From Sphagnum compactum (taxonomy: Eukaryota; Bryophyta; Sphagnopsida; Sphagnales): a DNA stretch of 64,000 nt. Made by a program: the position numbers and the translations under genes. This document shows, piece after piece, positions 12,020 through 23,836 of this stretch. The notes under the pieces are model-generated. The model was given only the letters and a program-made list of their open reading frames with translations, had not been told where the DNA came from and did no database searches. Where the stretch lies: positions 16,736,271 through 16,800,270 of the forward strand of contig OZ234499.1 of the NCBI GenBank assembly GCA_965153455.1, read 5' to 3'. Position 1 is the stretch's first letter. Every line of letters begins with the position of its first letter.

Positions 12020-12398
12020 AGAGGATAGTGCTCTTTGCATACGAGGAAGTTGAGATGGTCTTGAAGAGTAAAAATGCCAATGTCCTCGTCGTCAAGCTGG
12101 CTTTCGTCATGAGCCAATGTAGAAGAATCCCTTCCTGCAACAACAGTCCATGCCTGCATACCATCAGTTCTCATAAGGTTTGAACTTGCAGTAGGAGTGA
12201 TGTACTGATACTGTCTCCTTGAAAACTAGACAAGAAACAGCAGGAATCAAACGCAAAGTAACCGCCGCGGGTTGCCCGATTTCCTCTGAACCCCCCTATG
12301 GACAAGGATTTGTTCATGAGGAGCAATTCCTTAAATCGTCCAAAACCAAAACCTTGCAGTGGCCCCTTGACTCCGAGCCTGCTGCTCGGATTCCTCAA
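12020..12398 (-). other. Possible exons of an unrecognised minus-strand gene
   Basis: An ATG at 12398 opens about 74 codons rich in Arg, Ser, Gly and Phe. Further down, after a possible acceptor (gtatgcag), a second open segment reads AWTVVAGRDSSTLAHDE and then an acidic LDDEDIGIF. A relatively GC-rich stretch at 12850-13200 would suit a leader or promoter for transcription to the left. No family is recognised, the joining of the two segments is unresolved, and a chance origin is possible. Confidence 0.15.
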
Positions 12399-12785
12399 CT
12401 CTTAAGGTGAAGGATTCAAAGTGCTCCCCGACAATGCAACTGCTTGTATAACGAATGCAATCATCACCATCACAACACACGAAGTGCGTGAAACTGCCAC
12501 AATATCTATCAATTCGCGATAGGAAAACTAGGATCGCAATCCGTTAAAGACTCAAGCATGCAGCAACCGGCCGCCAAGAAGCACTTTGAAATCCCCTAAC
12601 CAAATCTCTTGAAAGTACCGATCCTAACTCCCAAGCTTCTTGCTCATGCGTTTCACGATGCACCGAAAGCCATTTCCTCAAGAACAAAAAGAAAATAAAA
12701 ATCTCGAGCATATTGTTATCAATGCAATTGACTGCCTGCCATTATCTTCTTCACAAAACTTTTTTTTCATAAAATCCGGAAGCCG

Positions 12786-12863
12786 ATATCAAAATGCTGA
12801 TTTCTGCGATGAATGATCTAGCACATATCAAAATGCTGATATCGACAATGAATGATCGAGCAC
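12786..12863. repeat. 39-bp tandem duplication
   Basis: Two adjacent copies each begin atatcaaaatgctgat and contain gaatgatc(t/g)agcac. They start at 12786 and 12825. The copies differ at a few positions only, mainly in the middle. Confidence 0.8.
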
Positions 12864-13305
12864 CTAGAGCAAGAAAATGCAAAGAAGGTAGTGTATCCTT
12901 TCAACCTGAATAGAACAGCAACCGCCGAGCAGAAACAGGCGGCGAAAAATGTAGCAGAACCACGAAAAAGAGGACTACAAAGACAACGCCATTGCAGAAA
13001 CGCGCGTGACGACGGCATTCAGCCATCGCTGGTAGAAGACTGCACACAACACTGCTCGCGCGCCCGAGGGATCAAGGAGAGAACAAGAAGGGACACGGCC
13101 ATCGCTGGGAAGAGAACTCTCTGGCGAACGGAGACGACGACGGTAACCGGCTTCTCCGGTTGTCCGGTCGCGGGACAACAGCCGCGGTCGACCGCGCAGT
13201 TCACGTGGACATTAATAAATGCCATAATGAATGCAATAATAAAATAATATTAATTTAAAAGGCGAACCCAAAGTGGTCACTAGTTGTAGCTGGGAAAAAA
13301 AAAAA

Positions 13306-13515
13306 GTCATTGGAATTAATACCTAATTAATAATCTCTAAATTTGGTGGGGGGGGGGGAACCCCTTTTTCTTTGTTGGAACTTGGCAATATAAAATTTAA
13401 TAAGTCACTTGGAATTAGTACCTAATTAATTATCTCTAAATTTGGTGGGGGGGTATGGGGGGTATGGGGGGGTCGGGGAACCCCTTTTTCTTTGTTGGAA
13501 CTTGGCAATATAAAA
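13306..13515. repeat. ~100-bp tandem duplication with G-run expansion
   Basis: Copy 1 (13306-13403) and copy 2 (13404-13515) both run from gtca(t/c)tggaatta through acctaattaat and ctctaaatttggtgg, a G-run, then aacccctttttctttg and cttggcaatataaaa. Copy 2 is longer because its G-run has become several runs separated by tat and tc (13447-13478). The flanks are near-identical, so the duplication is recent compared with others in this window. Confidence 0.9.
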
Positions 13516-16500
13516 ATAGCTTCATTATTCCCATTGCCCAGACACTAACTAGGCTACTTCCAGTATTGTTTACTTTTACTTACCAAAAATTAAACATGAT
13601 TTTGATTCCTGAAAGGAAAACCTTTTTATTTATTTGTATATTTATTATTTCTTATTATTATTATTATTATTTTAATTTATTTATAAGGTGGAAATTTCTC
13701 TTAATGAAAATCTTAAACCCTAACTTCTTTTCAGCTTCATGGAAGGGTCACCACTCACTTCCAACATCTATGTATGTACAATTTTGAGTTATAATTAAAA
13801 TAAGTGAAGGGCTAATCTACAACTAGTGTTTAATAATAGTGGCTTCTAATGGTATTTTTTTGGGGACAAATTTTGTGACCTTTCTGACTAAATTTTGGGT
13901 TTTTTTGGGGTTTTTTTGGGTTTTTTTTTCCTAGTTTAAATTTCAATTAATTTTGCTTCTTGTTTTTTTTTTTTTTTGGGAAAAGCTTGTCAAATATTCA
14001 ATATCACATAACTCAAAAGAAAACCCTAAGATTCCCTACTAGCTAATGAATATTTTTATACTTTTATGAATCATTTTTATATCCTTCTTTAAAGTAGCTT
14101 TGGGGAAAAGGTTTAACATTTTGTGTCAAGGGTTTTTTTTTAATATAATGGTGTTTGAGGTCTTGGATGTGATTTTTGCCACAAATATTTGGGATAGGAA
14201 GACTTAGCATATCTGCTTAATATGTTTTTTTATCAACTTCACCCAAAAGAATTGCTATTTCAATTTCACCTTTTCTAATCTTTTTGAAGACAATATCTAC
14301 ATATGCACTTATTTGCTTAACTCATACCAAAGGCAACCTAAGTAACTTGAATATTATCAAGCCGAACTACAAACATGTGATCTTCATTATCAAGTAGACA
14401 CACATGACTATGAACAAACGAAGCAAATGGTGAGCACAAATTTCTAACACAAGAATCTTGTGAATCCCCACTTCAAGCACAAAATTGGAAAAATGCTCCA
14501 TCTAACTTATTGAAGGTACATTACTATCATGCAAAATACTTATTAGTACTCTAAAACCAAAACACAAATAATGTTAACATATACCAACAAGGATGTCGGT
14601 GCAAATAATGCTTAAACAAATATTGAATAAGATTGTACACATAGAATAATGCACTTTAATGAAAGTCATTTGCCAACACAATGGCGGAAATATGCTTGTA
14701 ATGAATTCTAGAAGCCATGATAAAAAGTAATGTCACTTACATCCACAGATGTTGGATCATAAATTTCAAGAGGATATCTAACTACAATCTTGTGGAACTA
14801 AACAAATTACATCACATTTTCAGTTGAAATCACTCAATGTGAAAAACTTTCATTCAAAGTTGAAAGGCAAATTTGTGACTAGATTAAACCTATAAAAACT
14901 TCAATAGGTACCCACTATGGTTTTTTTCCCCCCTAGTTTTGAAGTGTAGCCACACTAGATCATCCACAAGAAAATTGACCAAATTTGGTTACAAGTCATA
15001 GAGGAAATTAATTTTTTAAAGAATTCTACTACATTTTTGTGACTTGCTCCAACTTATTGTCTAAAATTGGTGATTTTCAATTTTTATTTTTATTTTTAAT
15101 ATCCGTGAAATCTAGCAACTTTTGAACATTGTTTTCACTAAAATCCTTTGTATGAGTAAAACTAGATTTCATTTTGTCCCCAAATGTCAAAAATTCACTC
15201 AAAAAATGGCAATACCCATGCTCATGGAGTAAGTTATTAATGTAAGTAAAAATTGGGGGGAACACAATTAGAAAAAAGAACTCCTCATAGCCAATGAGAC
15301 AATGTAGTAGGTATTGAAGAGGCACACTTGAGGAGACAATGTAGTAGGTAGTGAGGAGGGATGAGAGGGGAGGAACTCGATTTCTTTTTGGTTCATTTTT
15401 GGGAGAGGAGGAACAAATGAATTAGCAACTAGTTCACCTAAGGTCTCACCTTTCTCTCCCTTTTGCCTCTCCACTTACGTTGTTGTCTTCTCAACAAAAG
15501 ATTTGGAAATGAAAGATTTGGTTCAATGAAGGTTTTAAGATTATGTGCTTATTGCTCATTAGTGAAGTAGCTCTCATGCAATCCATGCTTATATATGTGT
15601 TTTCATATGAAATCTACTCTACATGATATGTAAGAAGAAAATGTTGTTTCATTTGTGCAATTGAGGATTATATTTGACCTCATTAGCACACTTCTAGTAC
15701 TCCTCCTTGTGCAAAGTCATTATGATATAGGAAAAAGGCATATCTTGATAAACTTTCACGATTCAGGTGTGTCTCACTCGCAAGGCCAAGTTGAATGTAT
15801 CAAATATTTTCGAAGTTTTGAGAGATAGGCCCTTCTCCTACTTAAAAACCTCTAAATTTTGAAGAGACCTTGACAGGACCTTACAAAATATGATTTTTCT
15901 GTCATAAACCCTAATCTGTTTTCCTTCATTAATCAGTCTTTTGTCTACTTTCACTAGCCTCTTTTTTTTTTCCTCCTTTCCTTACAACTACTTTCTCCCA
16001 AAACCATATCAAGCAACTTAGTAATTGAAACATCTATGTGAGTACTGAGAAGGATTGAGAAGTACCTGGAAAGGATTGAAAGATGATGCTACAATAAGGT
16101 AATGGATATGTCAGATCTGACCAAAAACCAGCAAACCGTCAGCAAGCATGGAAACAGAGGAAACCCCCACCTTAAAAAAAAGAGAGAAAACAAGACCAGA
16201 AGACAGAATAAAGGAATTGTTTGAACAACAACTACAGTCATCCGCATGTTCAAGGATCTTTCAGTAATGTAAACCCAGTAATGTAAACCAGCTGTCACAC
16301 TAAAGATTTTAAAAAAAAGCTATAGTCATCTAATGCACCCAACAATAATTATTTGCAAGAAGACAAAACCAAGTCCAGAGATGCATGATATGCAATTATC
16401 CTCCATAATGAATCTAACTATGGGCATTGCTATTAGTTTCACATTCTGACAGCAATCTAAAAAAGATTGGGAACAAAGGTTTTCATGGATGCATGTAAAC

Positions 16501-16858
16501 CCACTAGGATGAAATGAACGTCTTCACAATGTACACATGAGTAAAAAGTAGTAAGATTCAATTTTTCTGCCAAGAAAACGAAGTCAGAAAACCCAGTGCA
16601 AGAAAGATGAAGCCCACTCTGAAGAAGTTGTGTTAATCACTGCCATATCTCATCACCTGCAGATCGATTTTCAACAAAGTAAAACCAGAGAAAAACTCAT
16701 CATATCTGCAAAATCAAACCAGAATGTGAATGAAAGCCTATATGCACAATCTAGTGAGCACTGACCTCAGTTTTGTAGTTCAGAAGGGAAGTAAGATTTC
16801 CCTACTAGACAAGAGCAACAGCATTGCTTCACCTGATGATGATGATTCCTTGAATCTC
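13516..16858. other. No gene recognised; T-rich and AT-rich repeats
   Basis: The stretch has poly-T and mixed T/G tracts at about 13880-13980 and otherwise AT-rich sequence with only short frames. At 15295-15355 the phrase gagacaatgtagtaggta occurs twice. No transposase, reverse transcriptase or cellular gene motif was identified. Confidence 0.5.
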
Positions 16859-19800
16859 TCAAGCTGAAGCAGTCATCCAGCTTGCAATCTCATCTATCAA
16901 ACTTTCTATGTTTTCAATTACTTCTTCCCTAAGCCGCTGTGCTGTTGGATTTGAGCCCAATCCCTTTGCTATCTCTGCAAAGGGAGTGCCTGCGGCCATT
17001 GTGGAGAAGAGCTCTGAGCCTCGATTTATTGTTCTAGCCATATTTGGTGGGACAACTGGAAACACCTGCACCACAAAATTACAGTGTAAATGCAGGATTG
17101 TGGAGATGAAAGCTATGGTGTTTTCTTAAATGCTCAGGACTCCAAAGACATGTTAATCATTACATGAAATCTACAGAGATCCCTGCACTAAGAGATTGAA
17201 GGCTGAAGGTTAACAAACCACACTACAGTATTTGCAATCACCATTATGTTAGGTGCTATTTGCAACTACTGGAGGGTGACACCATAAAACAATAAGCCCA
17301 AGAAAACAGTAAAATATTGTGCACATTATTGGCACTGTCAGAATCATACCTGTAGTAGTGGGCGAGCATGAAATCCAGGAAGAACTCTCACAGACATGTC
17401 AAGGAACCCACTCACTGCAGAGTTGGAACTCAAGGCCTGTGCCAGCCTAGGAGTTTCATCAATTTGATCATCCTTGAATTTGATTAGCAAATTCTGTCCA
17501 ATTCCATAGTTTTTATCTGAACACAAAAGGCATTTGAGCTAGGCTGAATTCAGAGAACAAAGGCATTCATTGAAATAGTAGGAACCAACAGAGTTAGAAT
17601 CTAATCAATTTGTGTAACAGATGAAGAGCTCCCAAAACTGATGTAGGTATATATTTGCATCAGACAAGATCTAAAGACTTTGACATGCTTACCAGGCGAT
17701 CAGTCTCATCAGGAGTAGGAACAAATTGGTCTTTCCCATTGGCAAGGTCAACATAGAGAGGAGGAAGCTGTTCAATGAGTGGTAGCACCTGCTTCACTAT
17801 AGGGGGACTCACACTCTCAAACTGCTTTAACTGCTGCATTGCTATCTCAGCCTGCAATTGACCATCATGACCAAAATCCCAATGACCTCTTGAAATGGAT
17901 CACATATACAAACCAACAGCTGACTGGATTCTTCATGTGAATCATACCTGAAATCCAACAAACTATGCTCACAGACCAATCCCCTCCAGCTGCTTACAAG
18001 TTGTACAGCAATGCCTAATACTCCTAAAGTAATGCACAAACTGCATAAAAATACACCACAGAACTGCAAGGCAACAAGTAGTTGCATTTACCTCTAAGCG
18101 AAGTGTTGGAGATGCTGTAAGCTGAGCCAGAATTGGAGAAAAGTTTTGTGCAACTGGTCCCAAAACTGGTGAGAGAAGTGGAATTGCACTAGTTGCTGAC
18201 TGCAGTCCCACCATACATGTGCCAGAGGTTAAGAAACAGACAAACTACTTTGCTAATTTAACACAGTCACCCTATTTCTAGGAGCAAACCTATCCTTCAC
18301 CTCAACCCTAATCAGAATATTGCACATGACTTCAAAACTGGGAGTGTTAGCACCTTGTTATTGAAGGACAAAAGGACATTCCCTTTTCGCTGCACTGCAT
18401 ACCTAGCTCCTGCCATACCAATTTACAAGGATCACACTATATATGCCCTATTGTATGCTACCTGTTTTGTCCATTGAATGTTTCTCAATCATATTATGAG
18501 GAAATCAGAACCAAAACCACAAGGATCTGGAAGTGAGGTGTAGTGCCCACCTATCAGAAGCTGGGCAAGCGCACCAAATGAGTGGCCGAATCCAAATATT
18601 GGGAGTGTATCAACCTTGAAAAACAGATCACCAGAGCCAAAGCCACAAAATTGAATCTTTAGAGGTCATCATACCTGGATGGTAAGCAGGGGCATTGAAA
18701 CATTCTGAATAGTAACAAGATTTACTTTCATTTGGATACATCTAAAATATTGAGCCTCGCCAACCAGGAAGTCCAGTTCCATGATCATACAAAGCCCACT
18801 TGCAAGGGGAAGCAGTATCTACATATCTGTGCAACTGCAGAGAAAACTCCATAATAACACTTAGAAGATAACTATTGTGCCAGTTTCAGTCAAGCCAAAA
18901 TAAACATAACAAGAGCAGTCAGGTTGGGTCACAACCTTCTGAGTGTCACTCACAAAGTATCAGACCATCACATTCATTGTGAATGGCAGTGACCAGCTGC
19001 CATTACTCCCCTGCTGACTTCATCAGCTTCTGACAGAGAGTGCAAATAATTGAATAATAGTCTGCTAAAGGTCTGCCAAAAAGGAAGCAAAGAAAGACAT
19101 GACACAGTCAAACAAGATAGACTCGCAGAGGGTCCAAACGTGCTGTGTTGGTTGCCAAGATCATCACGAAGTGATCGTATGCAGCGATCAAACTTGAACT
19201 GTGTCTCATCAGCAATTCTAAAGTGATCGTATGCAGCGATCAAACTTGAACTGTGTCTCATCAGCAATTCTAAGGTGATCAAATCCACTGGCAAATGGGG
19301 TTGCAATAACAATAAAACCTCTGCCAGCAGACAAAAGCAGATTATATGTCAGGAACCAAAAAAATACTGCAGGATAGAAGAGATAAAGAGTCCCATGTAC
19401 TAGTCAATCTCCTCACTTGAGGGTTTTAGATTTAGAGCAGCCAAGGAACCAAAAGAATCATACCTCTCACAAAGACACTCAAGGAAAAGACGGTAGCTTA
19501 GCTGTGGAGTGGCACCCACAAAAACTCCCCCTATGAAGTGGACAACAGCCACTGGATTTTGTTTACTGGGTTGAAGAACCCAAGCACCCTAGTCCGAGTC
19601 CAACACAGGCAGCCATCAGGACAGTGCAAGCATTCTTATTCTTTCCAGTGAACAACCCCAAAAACAAGCCTAATTGTAAACATGTTCTAAGATTAGTATC
19701 AAGCCTAGTCTACTCTACTCCTGAAATCCTAATCCACACCCACAACCTAAACCTAGCCCTAGACTAACAAGAGGTGTAAGATGCACAAACTGTGCACAAG

Positions 19801-20791
19801 TTGGGAAATCCAGATATTAGGTTATATATTGTGTACTGAGTATGTAAGTCATGAAATCCTCCTCTTCTCGGAGATCTGAATCCAAGAAATCTCTGAAAAG
19901 TAGAAGTTGATTAGAATTCGTACCTGAATTTCTTGCCATCTCCCTGAATCCATAAAATTGCCTCGAGTCTGGTTGGCTGTGTCAGCAATGACTCTACAGA
20001 ATTTTCCCCCACGTCCCATACACAAGATTTCTTACTTCAGCATCTTGAGGAGCAACAGGGCTCATGAGTTTCACACACACTTGTGCAAAATACTGAATAG
20101 AAATTGAAGCAGATGGGGGTAAAACTTGCCCATTCCCATTATACTCATAGTCTGACAACAAGAAGCACAATTCTGTGAAATCTCATCACCAGCTGAGATT
20201 GCACAACTCTGCTGATTCCCATTTCTGATGCCTCATCTCTATGTTTGCTATTTCTGACAAACTCCAGATTCAATCAGCAGAGCTCTCAGCTGCAACTGGA
20301 GCTCTAAAGCAAGTCAGATTTCATGCTGTTTCTCTCTGAATCCTGTCAGGAAAACATGAAGCCAGAGAAACCAATCAGGCTCTTCTGGAATCTTCAAGCT
20401 CTTTCTTTCTAGAAATCATGAATGAACATGGGATTTGCAAGAATGTGTGGTACCTTTCTATCTGGCCATATAGCTGAGCACTCTGCGTCTTTTTAACATC
20501 ATCAAAATCAGGAGCTGCCTCACAGCAGACAATCATTCTCCTGCTCCTCAATCTTCGCTGCTGGCGCTGGCGTCCTCCACGAAACTGGAGTTGATGAGAG
20601 AATTTCAGATTCTTCAGCAGCACTCCTCCTCCTCCTCCTCCTCTTCCTCCTCTTCCTGGCTGCTGCTGCGGCGACCTGAAACACTCAAGCTCATGTGGTG
20701 GCCACGACGACGATGGTACTACATGCGCGGATCTGGAGCTGCACGCATCAAGCGGCGACACAATTGAAGCATTCAATGCTAACAATTCCAT
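16859..20791 (-). CDS. DUF1350 alpha/beta-hydrolase-like plastid protein; frame apparently interrupted
   Basis: Ten exons on the minus strand were assigned from frame phase: 20791-20454, 19993-19924, 19588-19464, 19320 to about 19100, 18614-18551, 18409-18354, 18199-18092, 17851-17693, about 17538-17350 and 17065-16859. Exon 1 encodes a Ser/Arg-rich leader (MELLALNASIVSP start, later RRMIVCCEA) typical of plastid import. The core reads PVAVVHFIGGVFVGATPQLS, FIVIATPFASGFDH, ETQFKFDRCIRSL, and the nucleophile elbow FGFGHSFGA. NLLIKFKDDQIDET and the C-terminal IASWMTASA follow. These match DUF1350, a family of undefined activity in cyanobacteria and plants. All mapped junctions are in phase except around exon 4, which holds a 52-bp duplication creating a TAG at 19218-19220 and whose donor is unresolved, and the start of exon 9. 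The gene is either broken or depends on alternative splice sites. Family assignment is strong; function is not known. Confidence 0.85.
18930..19055. repeat. Dispersed repeat, copy 2 (partner at 10880-11030)
   Basis: The block sits inside the intron between DUF1350 exons 4 and 5. It shares ctcacaa, tcagac, agctg and the identical ctgacttcatcagct with the block near 10.9 kb, in the same order and orientation. Many substitutions separate the two. No terminal repeats or target duplications were identified. Confidence 0.55.
19170..19273. repeat. Perfect 52-bp tandem duplication inside a DUF1350 exon
   Basis: The unit starting agtgatcgtatgcagc occurs twice back to back (19170-19221 and 19222-19273) with no differences seen. 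On the coding strand it repeats the codons for RIADETQFKFDRCIRSL. Because 52 is not a multiple of three, the first copy runs into TAG at 19218-19220, while the second copy continues in another frame into RDDLGNQH. The identity of the copies points to a very recent event or an assembly error. Confidence 0.95.
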
Positions 20792-22312
20792 CAAAACCGT
20801 CGTCCTCGAAGCCCGCTCCAAGCTTTGACAGAGGAGAGGGATTCAACTCTTTCTCTGTCTGGCGCGCTATCGGTTTTTTATGTTGTTGCGCTGCTGCTAC
20901 TAGCAAAAGCAAAATCACTGAGCTTTCTGGCGTCAAATTGTTGCTTCTTGGAGGCCAAAGCCGGTGCAAGAAGACCTAGTTCATGAAGCGCGTCCGTTTT
21001 GTTTGCGTCCAGCCGAAGAAGAAGCACACGACGGAGAAAACGCAAACAAACAAACAACCACGGTTTGCAAGCCACCTGCTGATGAACGCTCCTGACCGAA
21101 CTTGGATTTTGCAAGAAGAAGACAGAATGAAGAGCTTGATGAAGAAGTATCAGCGCAACAACTGCAAAGAAAAGCTCAAGAACAACAACGACAACCAAAG
21201 AACACAAAGTTCTCTCCGACGGAGTCGTGTGGAGTTCTTCTCAGATGAAGAGAAAACAGTTTGCCGAGATGACATTCTTGATGACGTACCTCGTTTCTCT
21301 TCAATCTTGTTGCCGTCATTCTTTGTTCTTCCTCTCTCCTCCTCCTTTCCTCCGAGTGCGGCTGCAACTCCGCGTAACAATTTTCTTAAAGCATTCGCAG
21401 ATCCTGCTATCAGTTGGCGGGAGCAGCAGCAGGAGAAAACTCGCCTGATCCAGCAAGAAATCCACCGCCTTTGGAGGTATTCTTTCAAAGCAGATTCGTA
21501 GCAGATTGCGCAAATGTTTCCTAGCAGCAGCGGGATTTCTTCCATGTGAGAGAAACATTCGGTTACAGATTTCAGATCATGCACTAGTGCAAATGCTTCT
21601 GCTCAGATCTCAGATTGTGCACTTTGTGCAAATGTTTCAAAACATATTCTACAGCAGCTGAGACTTCTATGGATTAAGCAGCAGAGGACTGCACTTGGTG
21701 AACAGACAGACAAGATGCTTTCTTTTACAACAGCTTTGAAGATCAACAATCAAACTAAGGAATCTGCACTAGGTGTGGACACAAAACAAATCCTATTTCT
21801 GGAAACATCTTGTCTCTCTGTGATCATCAGTCCACAGTATGTTTCTCCCCTTTGCTAAGCATGGCTTAGATCAGGACCATGATCCTGATCAGGAACACGT
21901 ACACAACAATCTCATGAAGAAGCAAAATAAAATCGAGAGAGAGATGGAAATTTATGGAGATCTATGAAGAAAGATCTCATATTTTGTAAGCAAGCTGTTG
22001 CAGAGCTTGAAGACTGTTGCCTCAAGCCATCAGTAGAGACAGCTACCCATCATAAATATCTATGAGATTGACAGAGAAATCTCCACAAAACATTTGAAGA
22101 TCCATCACACAACTTGCTGCTGCTGCTGCCTCTTCTACTACATTAGCAATCTGAAATCACATACAAAAATGCGAGACAAAATTTATCCTATGAAGATTTC
22201 ATTGGAAACAATGTCTTCTTCATACTGGCTGCCTTCTCAAAGCACTGTAATGAGCATTGATCTCATGAATATCTCTCATGAGAGTCAAGAAATCTCCAAT
22301 TTGAGCAGTGGG
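20792..22312. other. Intergenic: DUF1350 promoter side and RPA3 3' side
   Basis: Both neighbours are on the minus strand, so the left part should hold the DUF1350 promoter and leader, and the right part the RPA3 3' flank. Fairly long frames on both strands (for example 20983-21501 on the plus strand) come from a purine-rich, stop-poor stretch and show no family motif. The doublet tttca.atcatgcactagtgcaaatg / tcagattgtgcactttgtgcaaatg occurs around 21570-21630. Confidence 0.5.
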
Positions 22313-23338
22313 TCATATGAAACAGTCTTTGTTATCACTGTTTGCAAGCTGACACAACTGGTTATATGTTGCCATATCTGCAAAAACCAAAGACCACATG
22401 GGATCAATCAGATGTACAACTGAGAGTTTGAGAAATCAGGTGTCATTGAGAACTGTATCTCTTCTTCTTCTATTCAATTCAAGCAAAGGCTTTAATGGAC
22501 TTGACATGCAAAAATGTCTGCTCCATGTTTTTTGCATCCAGTTTTTTTTTTTTTTGTTCTCTGAAATCTTTTCTGTTTCCTTAGCTTCCTGAAGTTGTTC
22601 TGATCAAGAATTCTTAAACTTGCTGCTTCACACACATTTTTCCCCGTGGAAGGAAGGTTCAGTGAGGGTGGTGATTGCACTCAAGTTGTAAACAAAGAGT
22701 ACTATTTTTTTAACTTTCTCTCTTCACTGTCTTTGTGTTTTGTTTTTTTTTGGTTGGCAGTTCGTTTCAAAGCTTGATTTCCAACAAGAACTTTTCCTCA
22801 TTCAAGAATGGTGTAGTTCTGCTTCCACCATCTACCAAATCTAACAGAGCTACAGAAGAATCAACACAAGAGAATCACCACAATCTCAATGAGTCCTTGG
22901 AGCTCGGGAAAAAAGAAAAATCGGTCCATTACAAAACCCTCCAAAAAACCCACCATCCAAAAAATGGATAACAATACAGACAAAAATCGGCTCTCTAAAG
23001 CCGAGAGCTGCACACCAAAGCAAAGAAAAATTCCAGAGTGGGAGGGGGAAGTGTATTGACTGACCGAAAGAATCTCCGAAGTTGGTGCAGATTTCAGCTC
23101 GCAAGGAATTCTCGCCCTCGACAATGCCGACCACCTCCACGAACTGGGAGAAAGCACCGCCACCGCTGCTGTTGAGGGGCGCCTTGTGGACAGTGACGGA
23201 GGTACCATCAGGTGCCTGGCCCACCAAATCCGCGCCATCGGACCTCAACACCTTCATCACGGTGGTAACTCTGCGTCCCAGGTACTTCTTCAACAGCCCC
23301 GCGTTCACCATGGGCCGAGGATTGGACGTATCCGCCAT
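22313..23338 (-). CDS. RPA3: Replication protein A subunit 3 (RPA14-like)
   Basis: RPA3 is the small OB-fold subunit of the RPA trimer that binds single-stranded DNA in replication and repair. Exon 1 (23338-23065) starts MADTSNPRPMVNAGLLKKYL and continues VTTVMKVLRSDGADLVG, FVEVVGIVEG and LRAEICTNFGDSF, the last being the family signature. It ends after the first base of an Asp codon at a GT donor. A short second exon (22377-22313), preceded by tttttgcag, completes that Asp and reads DMATYNQLCQLANSDNKD then CFI and TGA, matching the family C-terminus (YN.LC.LAN). The joined protein is 112 residues, the usual length. The intron is 687 bp with consensus ends. The gene looks intact. The second exon is under 70 bp, so an open-frame scan would miss it and extend exon 1 into the intron. 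Confidence 0.93.
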
Positions 23339-23481
23339 TGCTCACCAACCCGATATAAGGAAGGGAGGAAAGAAAACCAACCCAACAAGGCTAATGCAAC
23401 TGCGCACACAACCTGCACTGAGCTCAGATTTGCGCTGCGAGATCAGCGAGATCTGCTTTGCTCTCTCCTCAGTTCATGCGT

Positions 23482-23491
23482 TTTAGGGTTT
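23482..23491 (-). promoter_or_regulatory. Telo-box upstream of RPA3
   Basis: The minus strand reads AAACCCTAAA about 145 bp upstream of the RPA3 start codon. Telo-boxes of this form are known in plant promoters of ribosomal-protein and replication genes such as PCNA. The motif match is exact; a regulatory role here is inferred. Confidence 0.5.
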
Positions 23492-23836
23492 GGGGGGGGG
23501 GCAAGCTAGGACTTTGAGTGTTCGGGGTTCTTAACGCCTCAGATTATTCTGGCCTTGGCCCTGTATATAATTGTATTTTGAACCAGTCTAGGGGTCATTA
23601 GGGGTCATTAGTTGTTAAGTGATGCATTAAATTTTGTTGTATCCATAATCTAAAATTCAAGAATGAAATTGATTTTACAACCTTTAACAACTTAATGGAA
23701 AGAAGACGCAAATGTTGTTTTTGAATTATCATGTTTGGTTTTCAACATGAAAAAGGAAATTGTTGGGGTTTTGGATTTTTTTATTTTTTTTCTTAAAAAA
23801 ATATGATAAAAAAATCTCATAATATGTTTTTTTTTT

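Noticed and set aside
12852-13247. 131-codon plus-strand frame in a GC-richer patch
   Set aside because: No domain is seen. Overlapping frames of similar length on the other strand show that this is just a stop-poor, CpG-containing stretch.
20983-21501. 172-codon plus-strand frame and a 144-codon minus-strand frame over the same bases
   Set aside because: Both are low-complexity (Lys/Asn or Ser/Arg/Leu rich), mutually overlapping and without family motifs; the region is the DUF1350 upstream flank.
22861-23064. RPA3 read straight through into further open codons
   Set aside because: After NFGDSF the frame leaves the family pattern at a GT donor, and the true C-terminus is found at 22377-22313.
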